Origin: Eucalyptus grandis
Taxonomy: Eukaryota; Streptophyta; Magnoliopsida; Myrtales; Myrtaceae
Direction of reading: 5' to 3'
Assembly (NCBI RefSeq): GCF_016545825.1
Contig: NC_052615.1
Location: 26,347,088 to 26,411,087 of the forward strand
Length of the DNA stretch: 64,000 nucleotides
Shown here: one piece after another, positions 11,086-22,097 of the stretch
Layout of the letters: each line of letters opens with the position of its first letter
Position numbering within the stretch: position 1 is the first letter of the stretch
Position numbers and translations under genes: made by a program
The notes under the pieces: generated by a model
What the model was told of the DNA's origin: nothing
Seen by the model: only the letters and a program-made list of their open reading frames with translations
The model's database searches: none

Positions 11086-12277
11086 ATGGGTCAATCTTTG
11101 TTTACTTTCATGCTCATTCATTGTTTTCGCAACGAACAGGTAATTATGAATCGCCGGCCACCAATAGCTTGCGACTGGCCTCATGCATTAGGGCCCGATC
11201 AGAATGATGTACAAAATCGCCTTATTAACATTGAAGACGGCGTAGGACAGATGTCCATTGTCCTTCAACAACTCTCAAGACAAATGAAATCCACTCAAGC
11301 TGAGCCCAACTCTATAGTTGCCTCAAACACAGTCATGACACCTGCAAATTTGCCAGAAAATAGCCAGTACCATAGATAGTTTGAAAGGATCATGAAAAAG
11401 TTAAGCCAGCTGCAGGAGCATAATCCCATGGACCTGTTCAATTACGCCGGCATTGAGATCCCCGAAAAACTCAAAGCACCTGAATGCGAAAGGTACGCTG
11501 ATACCTCCCGCCCAGAGACTTACTTGCAGGCCTACCTGGTCCGAAGGATGATTCAATCATACCAATCGAGCTTGACCGCCCCTGCCTTGCGATGGTACAT
11601 TGTTAGGAAGATTAGTCCCCTTAAAACCTGGAGGGAACTAATTCATGTTTTTTACCAAGAATATGATATTGACATCAGCCCTAACATAGCCTTGCCCTAC
11701 AAAGAACTGATGATCGCGGAGCACGAGGAACCGTTAGTCGCTAAGATAGGAGAAGAGCATGTCAATGAAGCTTTGCATGATAAATGGGCAGCTGAACAAC
11801 ACCCTGTTACTGGAAAATTTCCCACTAGGAAAGGCAAGGAGCCTTTGTATGAGATCAAAGACACGAGCACTGTTCAAGACCGGGGGCACATTTGGACAAC
11901 TCCCAAGCTTACTCCAAGAGCTAGGGTCCAAAGAATACCAACCCCTATCAACTTGGGAAGTGAATCGATAGTGAAACTCCAATGTCTCTCACTTCCTTTT
12001 GAGAATCGAGCTGGCAAAACGAAGGGCCTTACTCAAAAGGTCTAGACCAGAAGCCAAGAAAAGAAAGCCTAAGCAAATCAATACAGCACCTGCTGATGAG
12101 CCTCCGCACCAAGGCTTCGAGCATTCTCAAGAATACAGCTTTGAAGGCTACAATCCCCTAGAGTACAACCCTGAAGACTTCCCGGCTCCAGAATACAATC
12201 CCAAGGACTTCCAGCGTTATTTCGACAATGGCGACGATTCATCATATAATCGTTTTCTACTCTCATCCAGGGGATGA
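11086..12277 (+). pseudogene. First gag region (retrotransposon capsid-type), broken
   Basis: Gag would form the virus-like particle that packages element RNA. An N-terminal helical segment (IEDGVGQMSIVLQQLSRQMK) looks like a coiled coil and matches VMESEMKQVFNVLQQLSKQI in the minus-strand relative. The capsid-type core follows: YLVRRMIQSYQSSLTAPALR, then WYIVRKISPLKTWRELIHVF, corresponding to the LWF-LxGxAxxWY and W-x-L-x-x-x-F motifs of retrotransposon gag. After IDIS it jumps to VGEQ-like residues, implying an internal deletion relative to 39851-40546. The C-terminal part (11999-12277) is read in another frame and repeats EYNPEDFPAPEYNPKDF. A stop at about 11380 and a frameshift near 12000 show that it is not translatable as one protein. 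The zinc-knuckle equivalent is not seen. Confidence 0.65.
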
Positions 12278-12337
12278 AGGCCCGTCGAAGAGGAAGCATA
12301 CGTCTTTATCCGCTACGATCCTAACGAAGTACTAAGC

Positions 12338-13048
12338 TTGTCCTCTGACCATGAGGATAGCTTCAATACTTTATCCTCATTCGGGAATTTTGACCAAGAA
12401 GAAAGCAATGGGGTAATCTCGGTAGAATCCAACTCCCCTGAAACAGAAAAATTCACCACTACAACATATATGCGGTGGGAAAACCAGTGGCCTAATCAAG
12501 ACATATCAGGCTCATTTTGCCCTCGTAGGATCATGACCCCCATAGAAATGTGGATACCCAATCTCCGTAAGTATAACGGCACGACTTGCCCCGTGGCCCA
12601 CTTGCAGTATCTCCATGCTGAAATGAGTCGGTACTATGGCCCGATGTCATTCACCGCTCAGGCCTTCCAAGAAAGTCTTACAGGGTCTGCATTGTAATGG
12701 TTCGTCACAGCAGACATCTATCTCATGAGAGATTGGAATGAGTTGTCTTCTGCATTCTTGCTTTAGTATCAAAGCCAGATTGGAACTGAAGTGCCTTGTC
12801 AGAACTTAGTTCACTTCAGAAGAAGACCAATGGAGGATTTCCGAGCATATGCAAGGAGGTGGGAGACTTTTATGATGCAAACTTACCCTCAATTGGCTGA
12901 AGAAGAAATGATAAAGCTATTCATAGGGGTTTTACCTCGCAAGCATCGTTGTTGGTTGTATGGGTTGCATTTCCATAGCTTCAATGAAGTGGTCATCTCA
13001 TGTGAATACTTCGAGTCTACTGGAGGCGAGGAACTCAAAAGCGCTTGA
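12338..13048 (+). pseudogene. Second gag region, distinct capsid-type domain
   Basis: A second, separate gag-type core follows the first. It reads EMWIPNLRKYNGTTCPVAHL, then FTAQAFQESLTGSAL, a stop, WFVTADIYLMRDWNELSSAF, another stop, and then FRRRPMEDFRAYARRWETF and KLFIGVLPRKHRCWLYGL. Both stops fall where a Trp or a Gln/Lys codon would fit. The order is the canonical one: entry helix, LxGSAxxWF, W-x-x-L-xx-xF, the E-S-x-x-x-Y-x-x-R-W helix and the LP segment. The residues differ from the first gag, so this is not a recent tandem copy. The upstream part is acidic (SSDHEDSFNTLSSFGNFDQE). No zinc finger or protease follows the stop at 13048. Confidence 0.6.
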
Positions 13049-16000
13049 TTTCGTAACCAACACTATCAAAGCACTCCTTTACACGGGAGTTTTCATGGGT
13101 TTTACTTGTTTTTATAATTTCATGTTTCTTATCTTATCTAGTGTGCTACGGTTGTATTTTCCATTCCAAGTACTCTATTGTACAGTTATAATATTTTGTT
13201 TTAAGAGCATGAGGCGGTACTCCAAACCAGCCCGGTGATGCTATCCAACCATGAAAAAATATATCATCCAAGGAGAATACTGAGGGCTGGGCTTCCTCAT
13301 GCTTTTTCTCCCCCAAAGATGCATTTTGAAAATAAAAAATATATATATTTCATCGCCGAAAAGCTTTTGTCAAAAGAACATGATAAATTTAAGCACATTT
13401 GTCTTTCGACCTTCTCACTTTATGTTTCAGAACATCATCCTCTTTGATTTAGTGTGACAAAAGGTATTTGAAACTGGCACATCATGTGAGCTCGCCAAAT
13501 TCAAAAATACCCTTTCAAGAAGACAATGGGGCAAACAAAAAATATCATCCCACTTCAAAGAAGGACGTAATAGGTACGGGCATACGGTTGGAATCAAGCC
13601 GTTCCCAAGAGCTCTATATACTCCACCTTGCTCCTGCCCAACTCCTTCACAAGCCAGAGCAATATCCTTTCCCCACAATGTGCCTGAGCAACCAGGTGTT
13701 ATGGTTTCATCAACGGGACTTCCAGCTTCGACAAAGCCCAAAAGCACAAGGAGGGGATCTTTTCTCTTTGAATTGGCTACTGTCAACAGGGAAGAAATCC
13801 AGACAGTTGAAGCGGTCTCTAGCCCGTATTCAAAATGAGGACCTAGAAACCTGACTTCCTATTCAGACGCATGCTCTCGCAAGAAGTGATTGCCATCGGA
13901 GAATTAGAGGTTTTGATTGTCCATCTCAGATTCCATAGAAGCTTGAGGTACATGACTTTTGCCCAATGATGCTATAGTTAAAGACAGAAGGAGAAATTCC
14001 ACAGAAGGAAGGTGTTGAAGATGAATCAACAACCAGCAATCATGCATACATGGTCACAAGTGAGGAAGGCCAATCGAAAGAAATGTCAAACTATGCCAAG
14101 ACGAAAAGGTTGTCATCGACATTCAAACATCATCGGAGTCAGCAAATACAAACTTTGGAGAAGAGTAATTTGGTATCGTTTCCAATACTCCCCCTCTTTG
14201 AATTCACTTTTGACATATTCCCCTATTGGTAGGAAGCACCGGGATTCAAGAGCCAAATTTGATGGTTAGGCAAATCAATATTGGCCAAGCTAGTACATGG
14301 AAATGACCTACATCAAATTTACCCGGCTTCGTGTAAAAAGACATGTCATCCAGAGCCAATTCGGAGAATAATTGACCTAACGAAACAAGGGACATAGGAC
14401 TTCATGTCCCCCTGTCACTTCAGGTTCACCCAATCATCTGCAAACCAGTGAAGGGTAAAGTTGTATCGATTCCAATTATTTGACTCTTGAAAAGAGTTCA
14501 TGACTAACGCATTCCCTCTTGTTTGTTGCAGGATCACTTGACTGTCAAAAGCAAGGATAACGAATCAATGAGAAGCGTGTCTTGTTTGTTGCAGGATTAA
14601 CTGACTGTCAAAAACAAAAATCACAAATCAAATGAGAGGCATGACAAACTCTCCCAAGCAAAATGGCGTCTCAAGTATTGCCAAAGCAAATGACAGAAAA
14701 TCTTCAGGCCTCAACTCACATTTGATTTTGGCCAGACTAATTGATCTACTTGTACATCTTCTCTTCTGCAGGGGCAAAAGCAGAGATGCCCGATCAGATT
14801 CCCAACCCCGGCTGATCCTTCATGAGTCATATCCCTAATCAATAGGGATGACTATCGACACCCATTTGCGAATAACCCTTTTGATGTTCAAAATTTAACA
14901 TATTTGGAAACACCATTATGTTAACTCCTAAAGTTGTCAATATGGTCTTTTTCGAGTAAAAAACATTCACTTGTTTTGAAGAGTACGAACTCTCACATTT
15001 AAAATACTGCATGCCTTTTCCAGATGAATTCCGCATGATGATTTTGGCTGTCTAAATCACTGATTCCACTGAGGATTATCAGAATAGACAGCTAAGTGAA
15101 GAATACAAGATTAATTGAGCATGCTGAATAAGGCACGTCAGAACGATGAAAGGCAAGCCATATCCTATACACAGTCCCCCATCTATACACTTGTGAGATG
15201 AGTGCGAAGATTCCATGGCTGCGGGGTAAAGAGTTCTCTCGCGAATGGTACGATAACCAAAATAGTGAGAGGCATTCCATCGCTCACCCTATTGAGCCCC
15301 ATACATTGGTGAAGCTTCTCTCATACCCCGTCAAGAACAACCCCTACACCGGGCGGATTAGAAGCGAAGCAAAGCATCACAAGGTGAGAAGAGAGATAGA
15401 AATTTTCTTGCTCGCACTTGCATCAATCTTTGGGTGTCTTTATTGCATATGAACACTCACATTAATTTAAGTGCCCTAGAATGACGAAGAGCAATTCTTT
15501 CTCTATGCACTTGTATTCATTGTACAACCCAAGTGAGTCTGTAATTTTACCCTCACATTGAGACAAAACAGAAGTTATTACCATAGCTCGGAGCGCTAGC
15601 TGAAGACGAAGACTCAAGAGTCTAACAACAGTGTCGTGATTGAACTTGCCTAGGCTAGTTCCTCTAACGTCGAAGAATGAAAAACGGGGGCATAAAAAGC
15701 AAAGTGTACCTGGTAAGAGCAAGGTCAATGCCCATAAAAGAAGAACTGGAATAAAAATAGGGGCATGAAAAAAGCAGTGTGCCTGGTAAAAGCAAGGCCA
15801 ATGCCCCCTAGTCAAAAATGCAGCCAAGAAAATATTGCTGTTGTGGTCCATAGAACCTCCATTTGACAGTGAGAAGAAAGACTGGTGACAAATGCCAAGG
15901 CAATCACCAGCTCTACCTTTTTACACATGAATCAAGCCTACGTTGCATCCCATTGTAAAAGTCTCTTCAGACTAGGAGCACTTCAATTAACGTAGGATTT

Positions 16001-16520
16001 CATATGTCTATAAGCATCGCTCGGAGAAGTACGAGCAAGATTACTCTATCTCTTTTCGCAGGGTTCTTGACTTGTAAACCCGGAGATGATCGTGCAACAT
16101 TTTCGTCCATCGGCTTCAAGCTTGATGGTCCCATTTGATGAACTACTGACCAAGACTTCATCACATTTTCAACAAAGACCTCTCACATTGGTAAAGTTGT
16201 ATCGTTTGCGAGAATACTCGGACCCCCCCGACATGATGACGGTGAGATAGTGTGGTCCTTATGAATCCTGCATCAATGGTCAGGATAGCCTTTTCCATGA
16301 GAGTGAGCGGAAAGTCCTTTCAGACTGAAAGTCCCTCATCTGGCACGCTCAAGACATCTACATTCTAAATGAAGGTTGTCTTTCAAAATCTTCCCCAATG
16401 GAAATCAAAAGATGCAAAACTGACAAAGTTATCATGCATGAATCTCATTTATTTACAGCATATACAATCATGTGTGCATATTGTGCAAATAGTAGACATA
16501 CTCTCAGAAATCAGAGATAT
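13049..16520 (+). other. Non-coding interior replacing pol
   Basis: In an autonomous element this region would hold protease, RT, RNase H and integrase; none is recognisable in six frames. It is nevertheless shared with the minus-strand relative in the same order (36000-39500 in reverse). Examples are the GAGGCGGTACTCCAAACCAG block at 13209 against about 39290, and the GGAAACACCATTATGTTAAC block at 14906 against about 37620. A local duplication of about 90 bp occurs at 15680-15810 around TACCTGGTAAGAGCAAGG. Two CTTGTTTGTTGCAGGAT blocks at 14519 and 14581 also form a short direct repeat. Confidence 0.65.
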
Positions 16521-17215
16521 TGCCAGGTAAGCATATCCCTGTCCCCATTGGTCTTAAGGTACCTATCACTATCCAGGTACTCTCTTCTTGACACTCGACC
16601 TATTCGAGTTGTCCCTTGAGTTTGGGTGCTTGCAATTGTCTTAACATCCCATTGTCTTTGAGTACCGGCCACCGTCCAGGATACTCTTTTTTTCCCGACA
16701 CTCGACTATTCGAGTTGTCCTCAAAGTATTGATACTTGTGGTGACCAAGTATCCCTTTATCGTTGAATACCTACTGCTGTCTAGGTATCCCTGCTGTCTT
16801 TGAGTACCGGTCACCGTTCGGATACTCCATTTTCCTAACACTCGACATGTTCAAGTTGTCCCCAGAGTATTGATAATTGTAACTGACCAAGTATCTCTTG
16901 GAATACCTACTGCTGTCTAGGTATCCCCATATCGTCAAGTACCCACCGTTGTCCGGGTACATCCTTTTCATGACACTCAACTTGCCCAAGTTGTCCCCAA
17001 ATAATAGCAGTTGTTCAAGCATTCCACTGCTTTGTGTGCCTGCGCCTACCCAGGTATGCTTTCTTACACTTGGACCAACTAAGTGGTCCCATGTTGTATC
17101 ATTAAATACTTGTGTTCATCCAAGTATTCCAGTACTTTGTACACCTGTAGCTATCCAGGTGTTCCACCCCTTTTAAGTGCCTGCGGCCATCCAGGTAAGC
17201 CTCGTGCTATATTCA
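16520..17215 (+). repeat. Degenerate minisatellite built on GTACCGGTCACCGTCC-like units
   Basis: Long, imperfect units recur around 16560, 16660 and 16800 (with ACACTCGAC, then GAGTTGTCC) and 16980. They grade into shorter units with TATCCAGGTGTTCC-like text at 17040-17200. The same degenerate zone appears in reverse at 35580-35990 in the relative. Confidence 0.6.
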
Positions 17216-17219
17216 AGTT

Positions 17220-18200
17220 TATGTTACCAGGAGGTGAGAGACCTTCACGAATATCTCAGATACGCCCTCGATATTCCCTTTTTACCAGGAGGTGAGAGAC
17301 CTTCACGAATATCTCAGGTACGCCCTCGATATTCCCTTTTTACCAGGAGGTGAGAGACCTTCATGAATATCTCAGGCACGTCCTCGATATTCCCCTTTAC
17401 CAGGAGGTGAGAGACCTTCACGAATATCTCGAGGTGACGCCCTCGATATTCCCATTTACCGGGAGGTGAGAGACCTTCATGAATATGCGAGGCACGCCCT
17501 CAATATTCCCTTTTACCAGGAGGTGAGAGACCTTCACGAATATCTCAGGTACGCCCTCGATATTCCCTTTTTACCAGGAGGTGAGAGACCTTCACGAATA
17601 TCTCAGGTACGCCCTCGATATTCCCTTTTTACCAGGAGGTGAGAGACCTTCATGAATATCTCAGGTACGTCCTCGATATTCCCAATTACCAGGAGGTGAG
17701 AGACCTTCACGAATATCTCAGGTACGCCCTCGACATCCCCATTACCAGGAGGTGAGAGACCTTCATGAATATGTGAGGCACGTCCTCAATATTCTCAATT
17801 ACCAGGAGGTGAGAGACCTTCACGAATATCTCAGGTACGCCCTCGATATTCCCAATTACCAGGAGGTGGGAGACCTTCACGAATATCCTAGGTACGTCCT
17901 CGATATTCCCCTTTATCAGGAGGTGAGAGACCTTCACAAATATCTCAGGTACGCCCTCGATATTTCCAATTACCAGAAGGTGAGAGACCTTCACGAATAT
18001 GCGGGGCACGCCCTCGATATTCCCAATTACCAGGAGGTGAGAAACCTTCATGAATACCCCAGGTACGCCCTCGACATTCCCATTACCAGGAGGTGAGAGA
18101 CCTTCATGAATATGTGAGGCACGTCCTCAATATTCTCAATTACCAGGAGGTGAGAGACCTTCACGTATATGCAAGACCCATCCTCGATATTTCCACACGA
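17220..18200 (+). repeat. Minisatellite A, about 57-58 bp units, roughly 17 copies
   Basis: The unit starts at ACCAGGAGGTGAGAGACC and continues through TTCACGAATATCTCAGG to CCTCGATATTCC. Units are contiguous with no unique spacer, which rules out CRISPR. From about 17.7 kb many units are exactly 57 bp, so both strands stay open: plus reads VRDLHEYLRYALDIPNYQE, minus reads VSHLLVIGNIEGVP. The relative carries about 10 such units at 34975-35560. Tandem arrays 3' of the coding part are known for Ogre/Tat elements. Confidence 0.85.
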
Positions 18201-18204
18201 ATAT

Positions 18205-18725
18205 CTCAGGTATGCCTTGATTCTTCCCAAATAGTTTGTACCTGTGATAGTCCAGTACCCCTTCGATACTTGTGATCATCCGAGGTATCCCCAAGAGTTT
18301 GTACTGTGATCGTCAGTACCCCTTCGATACTTGTGATCATCCGGTATCCCCAAGAGTTTGTACTGTGATCGTCCAGTACCCCTTCGATACTTGTGATCAT
18401 CCGGTATCCCCAAATAGTTTGTACTGTGATCGTCCGGTACCCCGTCGATACTTGTGATCATCCGGGTATCCCCAAAGAGTTTGTACCGTGGTCGTCCGGT
18501 GTACCCCTTCGATACTTGTGATCATCCGGGTATCCCCAAGAGTTTGTACGTGATCGTCCTGGTACCCCTTCGATACTTGTGATCATCTAGGTATCCCCAA
18601 ATAGTTTGTACCCGTGATCGTCCGGGTACCCCTTCGATGCTTGTGATCATCCAGGTATCCCCAAATAGTTTGTACCTGTGATCGTCCGGTACCCCTTCGA
18701 TACTTGCAAATGTCCAGGTATCCCC
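18205..18725 (+). repeat. Minisatellite B, about 60 bp units
   Basis: Contiguous units contain GTTTGTACTGTGATCGTCC, then CCCCTTCGATACTTGTGATC and ATCCGGTATCCCCAA. There are around eight copies, diverging toward 18780. The reverse form occurs at 34735-34960 in the minus-strand relative with fewer copies. Confidence 0.85.
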
Positions 18726-18869
18726 AAGAATTCATAATTATGATCATCCAAATACCCCTTCAATGCCTATGGTCAGCCAAATACCCATTTCGACGCCTGC
18801 AAAGCCCAAATATCTTTCATGTTAGTACTTGTGAATATCCAGGTACTCTTTGATATGCTTGTGAATGTC

Positions 18870-19395
18870 CAGGTAATCGATGCCCTGAAAAAGGTCGGCG
18901 CATCCTCCCGAGAAAGGTCGGGTTCCAACTGGTGTCTTCGACAGAAGTCAGACGCCCCACAAATCGATGCCTTGAAAAAGGTCGGCGCATCCTCCCGAGA
19001 AAGGTCGGGTTCCAAATGGTATCTTCGACAAAGTCGACGCCCCACAAATCGATGCCCTGAAAAAGGTCGGCGCATCCTCCTGAGAAAGGTCGGGTTCCAA
19101 CTAGTGTCTTTGACAGAAGTCAGACGCCCCACAAATCGATGCCCTGAAAAAGGTCGGCGCATCCTCCCGAGAAAGGTCGGGTTCCAAGCGGTGTCTTCGA
19201 CGGAGTCGAGCCCACAAATCGATGCCCCGAGAAAGGTCGGGTTCCAACCAGTGTCTTTGACAGAAGTCAGACACCTCAACAAAACAGATGCTCTGAGAAA
19301 GGTCGGCGCATCTCCCGAGAAAGGTCGGGTACCAACTGGTGTCCTCGATACAAATCAGGCACCCACAAATGAGATGCCTTGAGAAAGGTCGGTAC
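18870..19395 (+). repeat. Minisatellite C, about 80-90 bp units
   Basis: Units run AAAAAGGTCGGCGCATCC, GAGAAAGGTCGGGTTCCAA, a TCTTCGACAGAAGTC-like segment, then CCCACAAATCGATGCC. There are about six units, the later ones shortened. Long ORFs cross it on both strands (up to 187 codons), but they are only repeat translations. Confidence 0.85.
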
Positions 19396-19399
19396 ATCT

Positions 19400-19695
19400 C
19401 CCGTCAAGGCGACCGAAGAAAGGTTCGGGTCCTAGACAAATCATGGATTGTTTTAACAGGCGACCGAAGAATGGTTCGGGTCCTGGAAGAGCAGTCTCCC
19501 ATCACGGCGACCGAAGAATGGTTCGAGTCCGAGACAAACCACTGATTACTCCAACAGGCGACCGAAGAATGGTTCGGGTCCTGGAAGAGCAATCTCCCGT
19601 CAAGGCGACCGAAGAAAGATTCGGGTCCTAGACAAATCATTGATTGTTTTAACAGGTGACCGAAGAATGGTTCGAGCCTTGGAAAAGCAATCTCC
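19400..19695 (+). repeat. Minisatellite D, about 55 bp units
   Basis: GCGACCGAAGAATGGTTCGG, GTCCTGGAAGAGCA and CTCCCGTCAAG-like segments repeat about five to six times. The reverse form (AGGACCCGAACCTTTCTTCGG type) is at 34440-34720 in the relative, again adjacent to its 3' LTR side. Confidence 0.85.
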
Positions 19696-19939
19696 TCATA
19701 TCACCGTGTAAGATGACGCCTTGATACTTGCCAAAACTCGGGGTTCACACCCTATCTCACTCACTCCCGGTAAGTAACTATATGTATCTTCTTATCTCTG
19801 TCTTAGTATATGCAATGTTATATTGCTCATTTTCTGCATAGGACACTAGGTCCTAAATATCATATAATCTATTGCATATGTATAGACAAAATTTAGGTAT
19901 TAGGTTTGTCTTTGAATGCAACCTCTGCGAACTCACCTT
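19696..19939 (+). other. 3' untranslated segment before the polypurine tract
   Basis: This is single-copy DNA between the last array and the polypurine tract. It is well conserved in the relative (34206-34440 in reverse), including CACTCCCGGTAAGTAACTA and TGAATGCAACCTCTGCG. The conservation suggests a retained cis function such as reverse-transcription or packaging signals. Confidence 0.55.
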
Positions 19940-19953
19940 CAAAGAGGGGCAGC
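19940..19953 (+). other. Polypurine tract
   Basis: CAAAGAGGGGCAGC directly precedes the 3' LTR start TGTTGAC and would prime plus-strand DNA synthesis. The identical tract lies at 34190-34203 in reverse in the minus-strand relative. Confidence 0.8.
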
Positions 19954-22092
19954 TGTTGACACCTAAAATTTTAATTAGGTTTAATTAGGTCTTAATTTCT
20001 TTTAGATAACAAAAAACCAAATAAATAGCAAAAACAACAAAAAATAGTAAAAACAAAAGAAAAGAAAAACAAAAGCAACCCCCCCCAATTTTCTTCACGT
20101 GGGCTTGTGCGGCTTGGCCCCACCCTCCTTCCTTCTTCTTCTTCCCTCTTCTTCTTCCTCGCTCCATCTTTCTCCGCCTCTGTAGTTCACGCGCGGTGGC
20201 CGGCGACGCGTGCGAAGGACAGCCTACGGCCAAGGGGAGTAGGCCGACGTCGGCCGGAGAGGATAAGATCAAGCGCCATTAATGCCGAGCGAGCCGCTGG
20301 AAAGCTCGATGGGACACCGGTTCGGCCGAGCGGAACCGGTGGGTAGCCTGAGGCCGGCGACCGAACCCCTCCGTCGACCGGAGTTCCTTCGCCTATAAAT
20401 AGGTGGCCGCAAGCATCGTCAAAGGGCGTGGCGAGCTTGGAGATCCTTCACTGAGAGACGTCGAGAAGGATCGAAGGGCGAGCACAAGAGAGAGCTCGAG
20501 TCGCGAGCTCAGCCCACCCTCCACCGAGAGACTTCGGGGAAGGCAGGCGGCAAGCGACTTTGAGAGGGTCAGATCCGGCCGGTGGAGGCTTGGATCTGGC
20601 CTGAGTGAGAGAAGATCGAGGCCGAGGAAGGTCCGGCCGAGATTTACGCCTCAGATCTTTTTTTTTTGTTGCTGTTGTTGCCGCCGAATGCTGTGCCGCC
20701 GCCGTTCGCCTCGACCGAGATCCCGACGCCGTTGCTGCGACCGATTCGCCCAAAGCCGCACCAAATCCGAGAGTAGAGGGGCTCATCTCTCGCCGCTGTC
20801 CCCGCCCCAACGACGTGCCGCGACCAACCCGCCAAGGTTGCACCAGATCTGGAAATTGCAGGGACGCCGTCGCCAATCCGCCGCCCGTAACTGTAGCCCT
20901 TTGTCAGCCACCACCAGGTATCCGTCGCCTCCGGTCGCATAGTCGCCGTCACAGCCCCCCTCTCAAACCGTGCCGCCGCTGGCCACACCAGCACAGACCC
21001 ATCCTCACTCATCCTCGCCGGAACCGTTTTGTTGCCGCTGTCGGTCGTGTCGTCGCCGCCGTTGTGGTCGCCGTCCCGCTTGTCGTCGCCGTGACGCTTC
21101 TCCCCCTCACCGGCGCCGCGAGCGAGCGAAGGAGAAAGGAGGCTGGGAACCGGGTCGGCTCGCGGGTCCGTCCGACCCGGTTTCAGTTTCCGGTAGGGTT
21201 TCCCGGTCGGACTTGCACTCGTCGGGCTGGTTTTCGAACTCGGCCGGGCATCGTTTTTAATAGGCCCAATTCCGTGTGTGTGTGGGCTGAGTTTTTAAGA
21301 AAAAGCAAAAAATCCGAGTCGGGCCAACTCGGATTTTGGGTCGTCGACCGCGTCGGACCCAACCCGCGGATCCGACCCGGTCGCCTTTTTATTTTATTTT
21401 ATTTTATGTAATATTTTAATAAAAAAAGAAAAATCAAAAATATTTTATTTATAAAAAATATATTAAAAATGTTTTAATTTCCAGAAAATCGAAAAATATA
21501 AAAAAAATGTCGAAAAATGTTTTATTTTCTAAAAAAATCGAAAAAAATCAAAAATAATTTATTTTCCAAAAATATTTTGAAAAATATTAAATAAATATTT
21601 ATATTTTCCAAAAAAAAAGCCAAAAATTCAGAAAAGCCAAAATGACTTGTATTTTTCCAAAAAAAATACCAAAAATACCAAAAATCCCTTTTATGTCCAA
21701 AAATGAGAAAAATACTCAAAAAATGTTTTTCCTCCCAAAATGCATGGAAAATCTCTCAAAAATCCAAAAGCCTTAGGGTTTAAACAAGATTAGGTACCGA
21801 AGAGCATTAGTGATTAACTAGTGTAATCAAGTCCCCGATCCTAATTTCTCTGGTTATGCAAGAGTGAGTATTTCTCCCGATACTTCACTTGGGTTTCTAA
21901 TCAACCCACCCCAAATTGGTTAGTGGCGACTCCATTTTAAAAATTGATTTATAGGTTAAAAAAACTCAAACTATTAAAGTCGTGAATTGGTGGACTTGGG
22001 AGAGTCCGGGCATAACTAATTTCAGCCGAGCCATTAGCCTCCTTAGGCGCTCGTACCCGATTGCGGGCGCCTAGAAAAAAGAGGTCGCGACA
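19954..22092 (+). repeat. 3' LTR of the 6830-22092 element
   Basis: This 2139-bp LTR matches 6830-9084 nearly throughout, with scattered substitutions and indels in the GC-rich and A/T-rich parts. It retains the TATA box at 20393-20402 and ends GTCGCGACA, followed by the TCAAT duplication. ORFs inside it (up to 268 codons) are GC-composition artefacts that are not conserved in frame between the two LTRs. Confidence 0.9.
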
Positions 22093-22097
22093 TCAAT
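22093..22097. repeat. Target site duplication TCAAT, right copy
   Basis: This is the right-hand partner of 6825-6829. It overlaps the copia pol stop codon (22097-22099 on the minus strand), which locates the insertion at the end of that pol gene. Confidence 0.9.

Larger units (their letters stand above)
6830..22092 (+). mobile_element. Non-autonomous Tat/Ogre-like LTR element (gag, no pol)
   Basis: Both LTRs begin TGTTGACACC and end GGTCGCGACA, and a 5-bp duplication flanks the element. The order is 5' LTR, primer binding site, leader, DUF7745-like ORF1, two gag-type regions, about 3.5 kb with no recognised coding, a train of minisatellites, polypurine tract and 3' LTR. I looked for the reverse-transcriptase YxDD box, the protease D-S/T-G and the integrase HHCC/DDE signatures between 13.0 and 19.95 kb and found none. 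This is the plan of large gag-only non-autonomous elements (TR-GAG/LARD type). Extra ORFs before gag, a tRNA-Arg-type primer site and 3' minisatellites are known for the Ogre/Tat branch of Ty3/gypsy, so lineage placement is by analogy. The element sits just beyond the pol stop codon of a copia element. Confidence 0.85.

Noticed and set aside
13468..13854. A 128-codon ORF after the second gag, considered as a degraded protease or RT
   Set aside because: No D-S/T-G, YxDD or other motif is present and the frame is not conserved in the minus-strand relative.
17220..18200. CRISPR-like regular repeats
   Set aside because: The units are contiguous without unique spacers, vary among themselves, sit inside a plant LTR element and have no cas genes.
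18773..19397. ORFs of 98-187 codons on both strands
   Set aside because: They are translations of minisatellite C. The repeated peptide follows the DNA repeat and shows no domain.
20605..21411. A 268-codon plus-strand ORF
   Set aside because: It is in the 3' LTR, is not conserved with the 5' LTR, and is explained by GC-rich codon composition.
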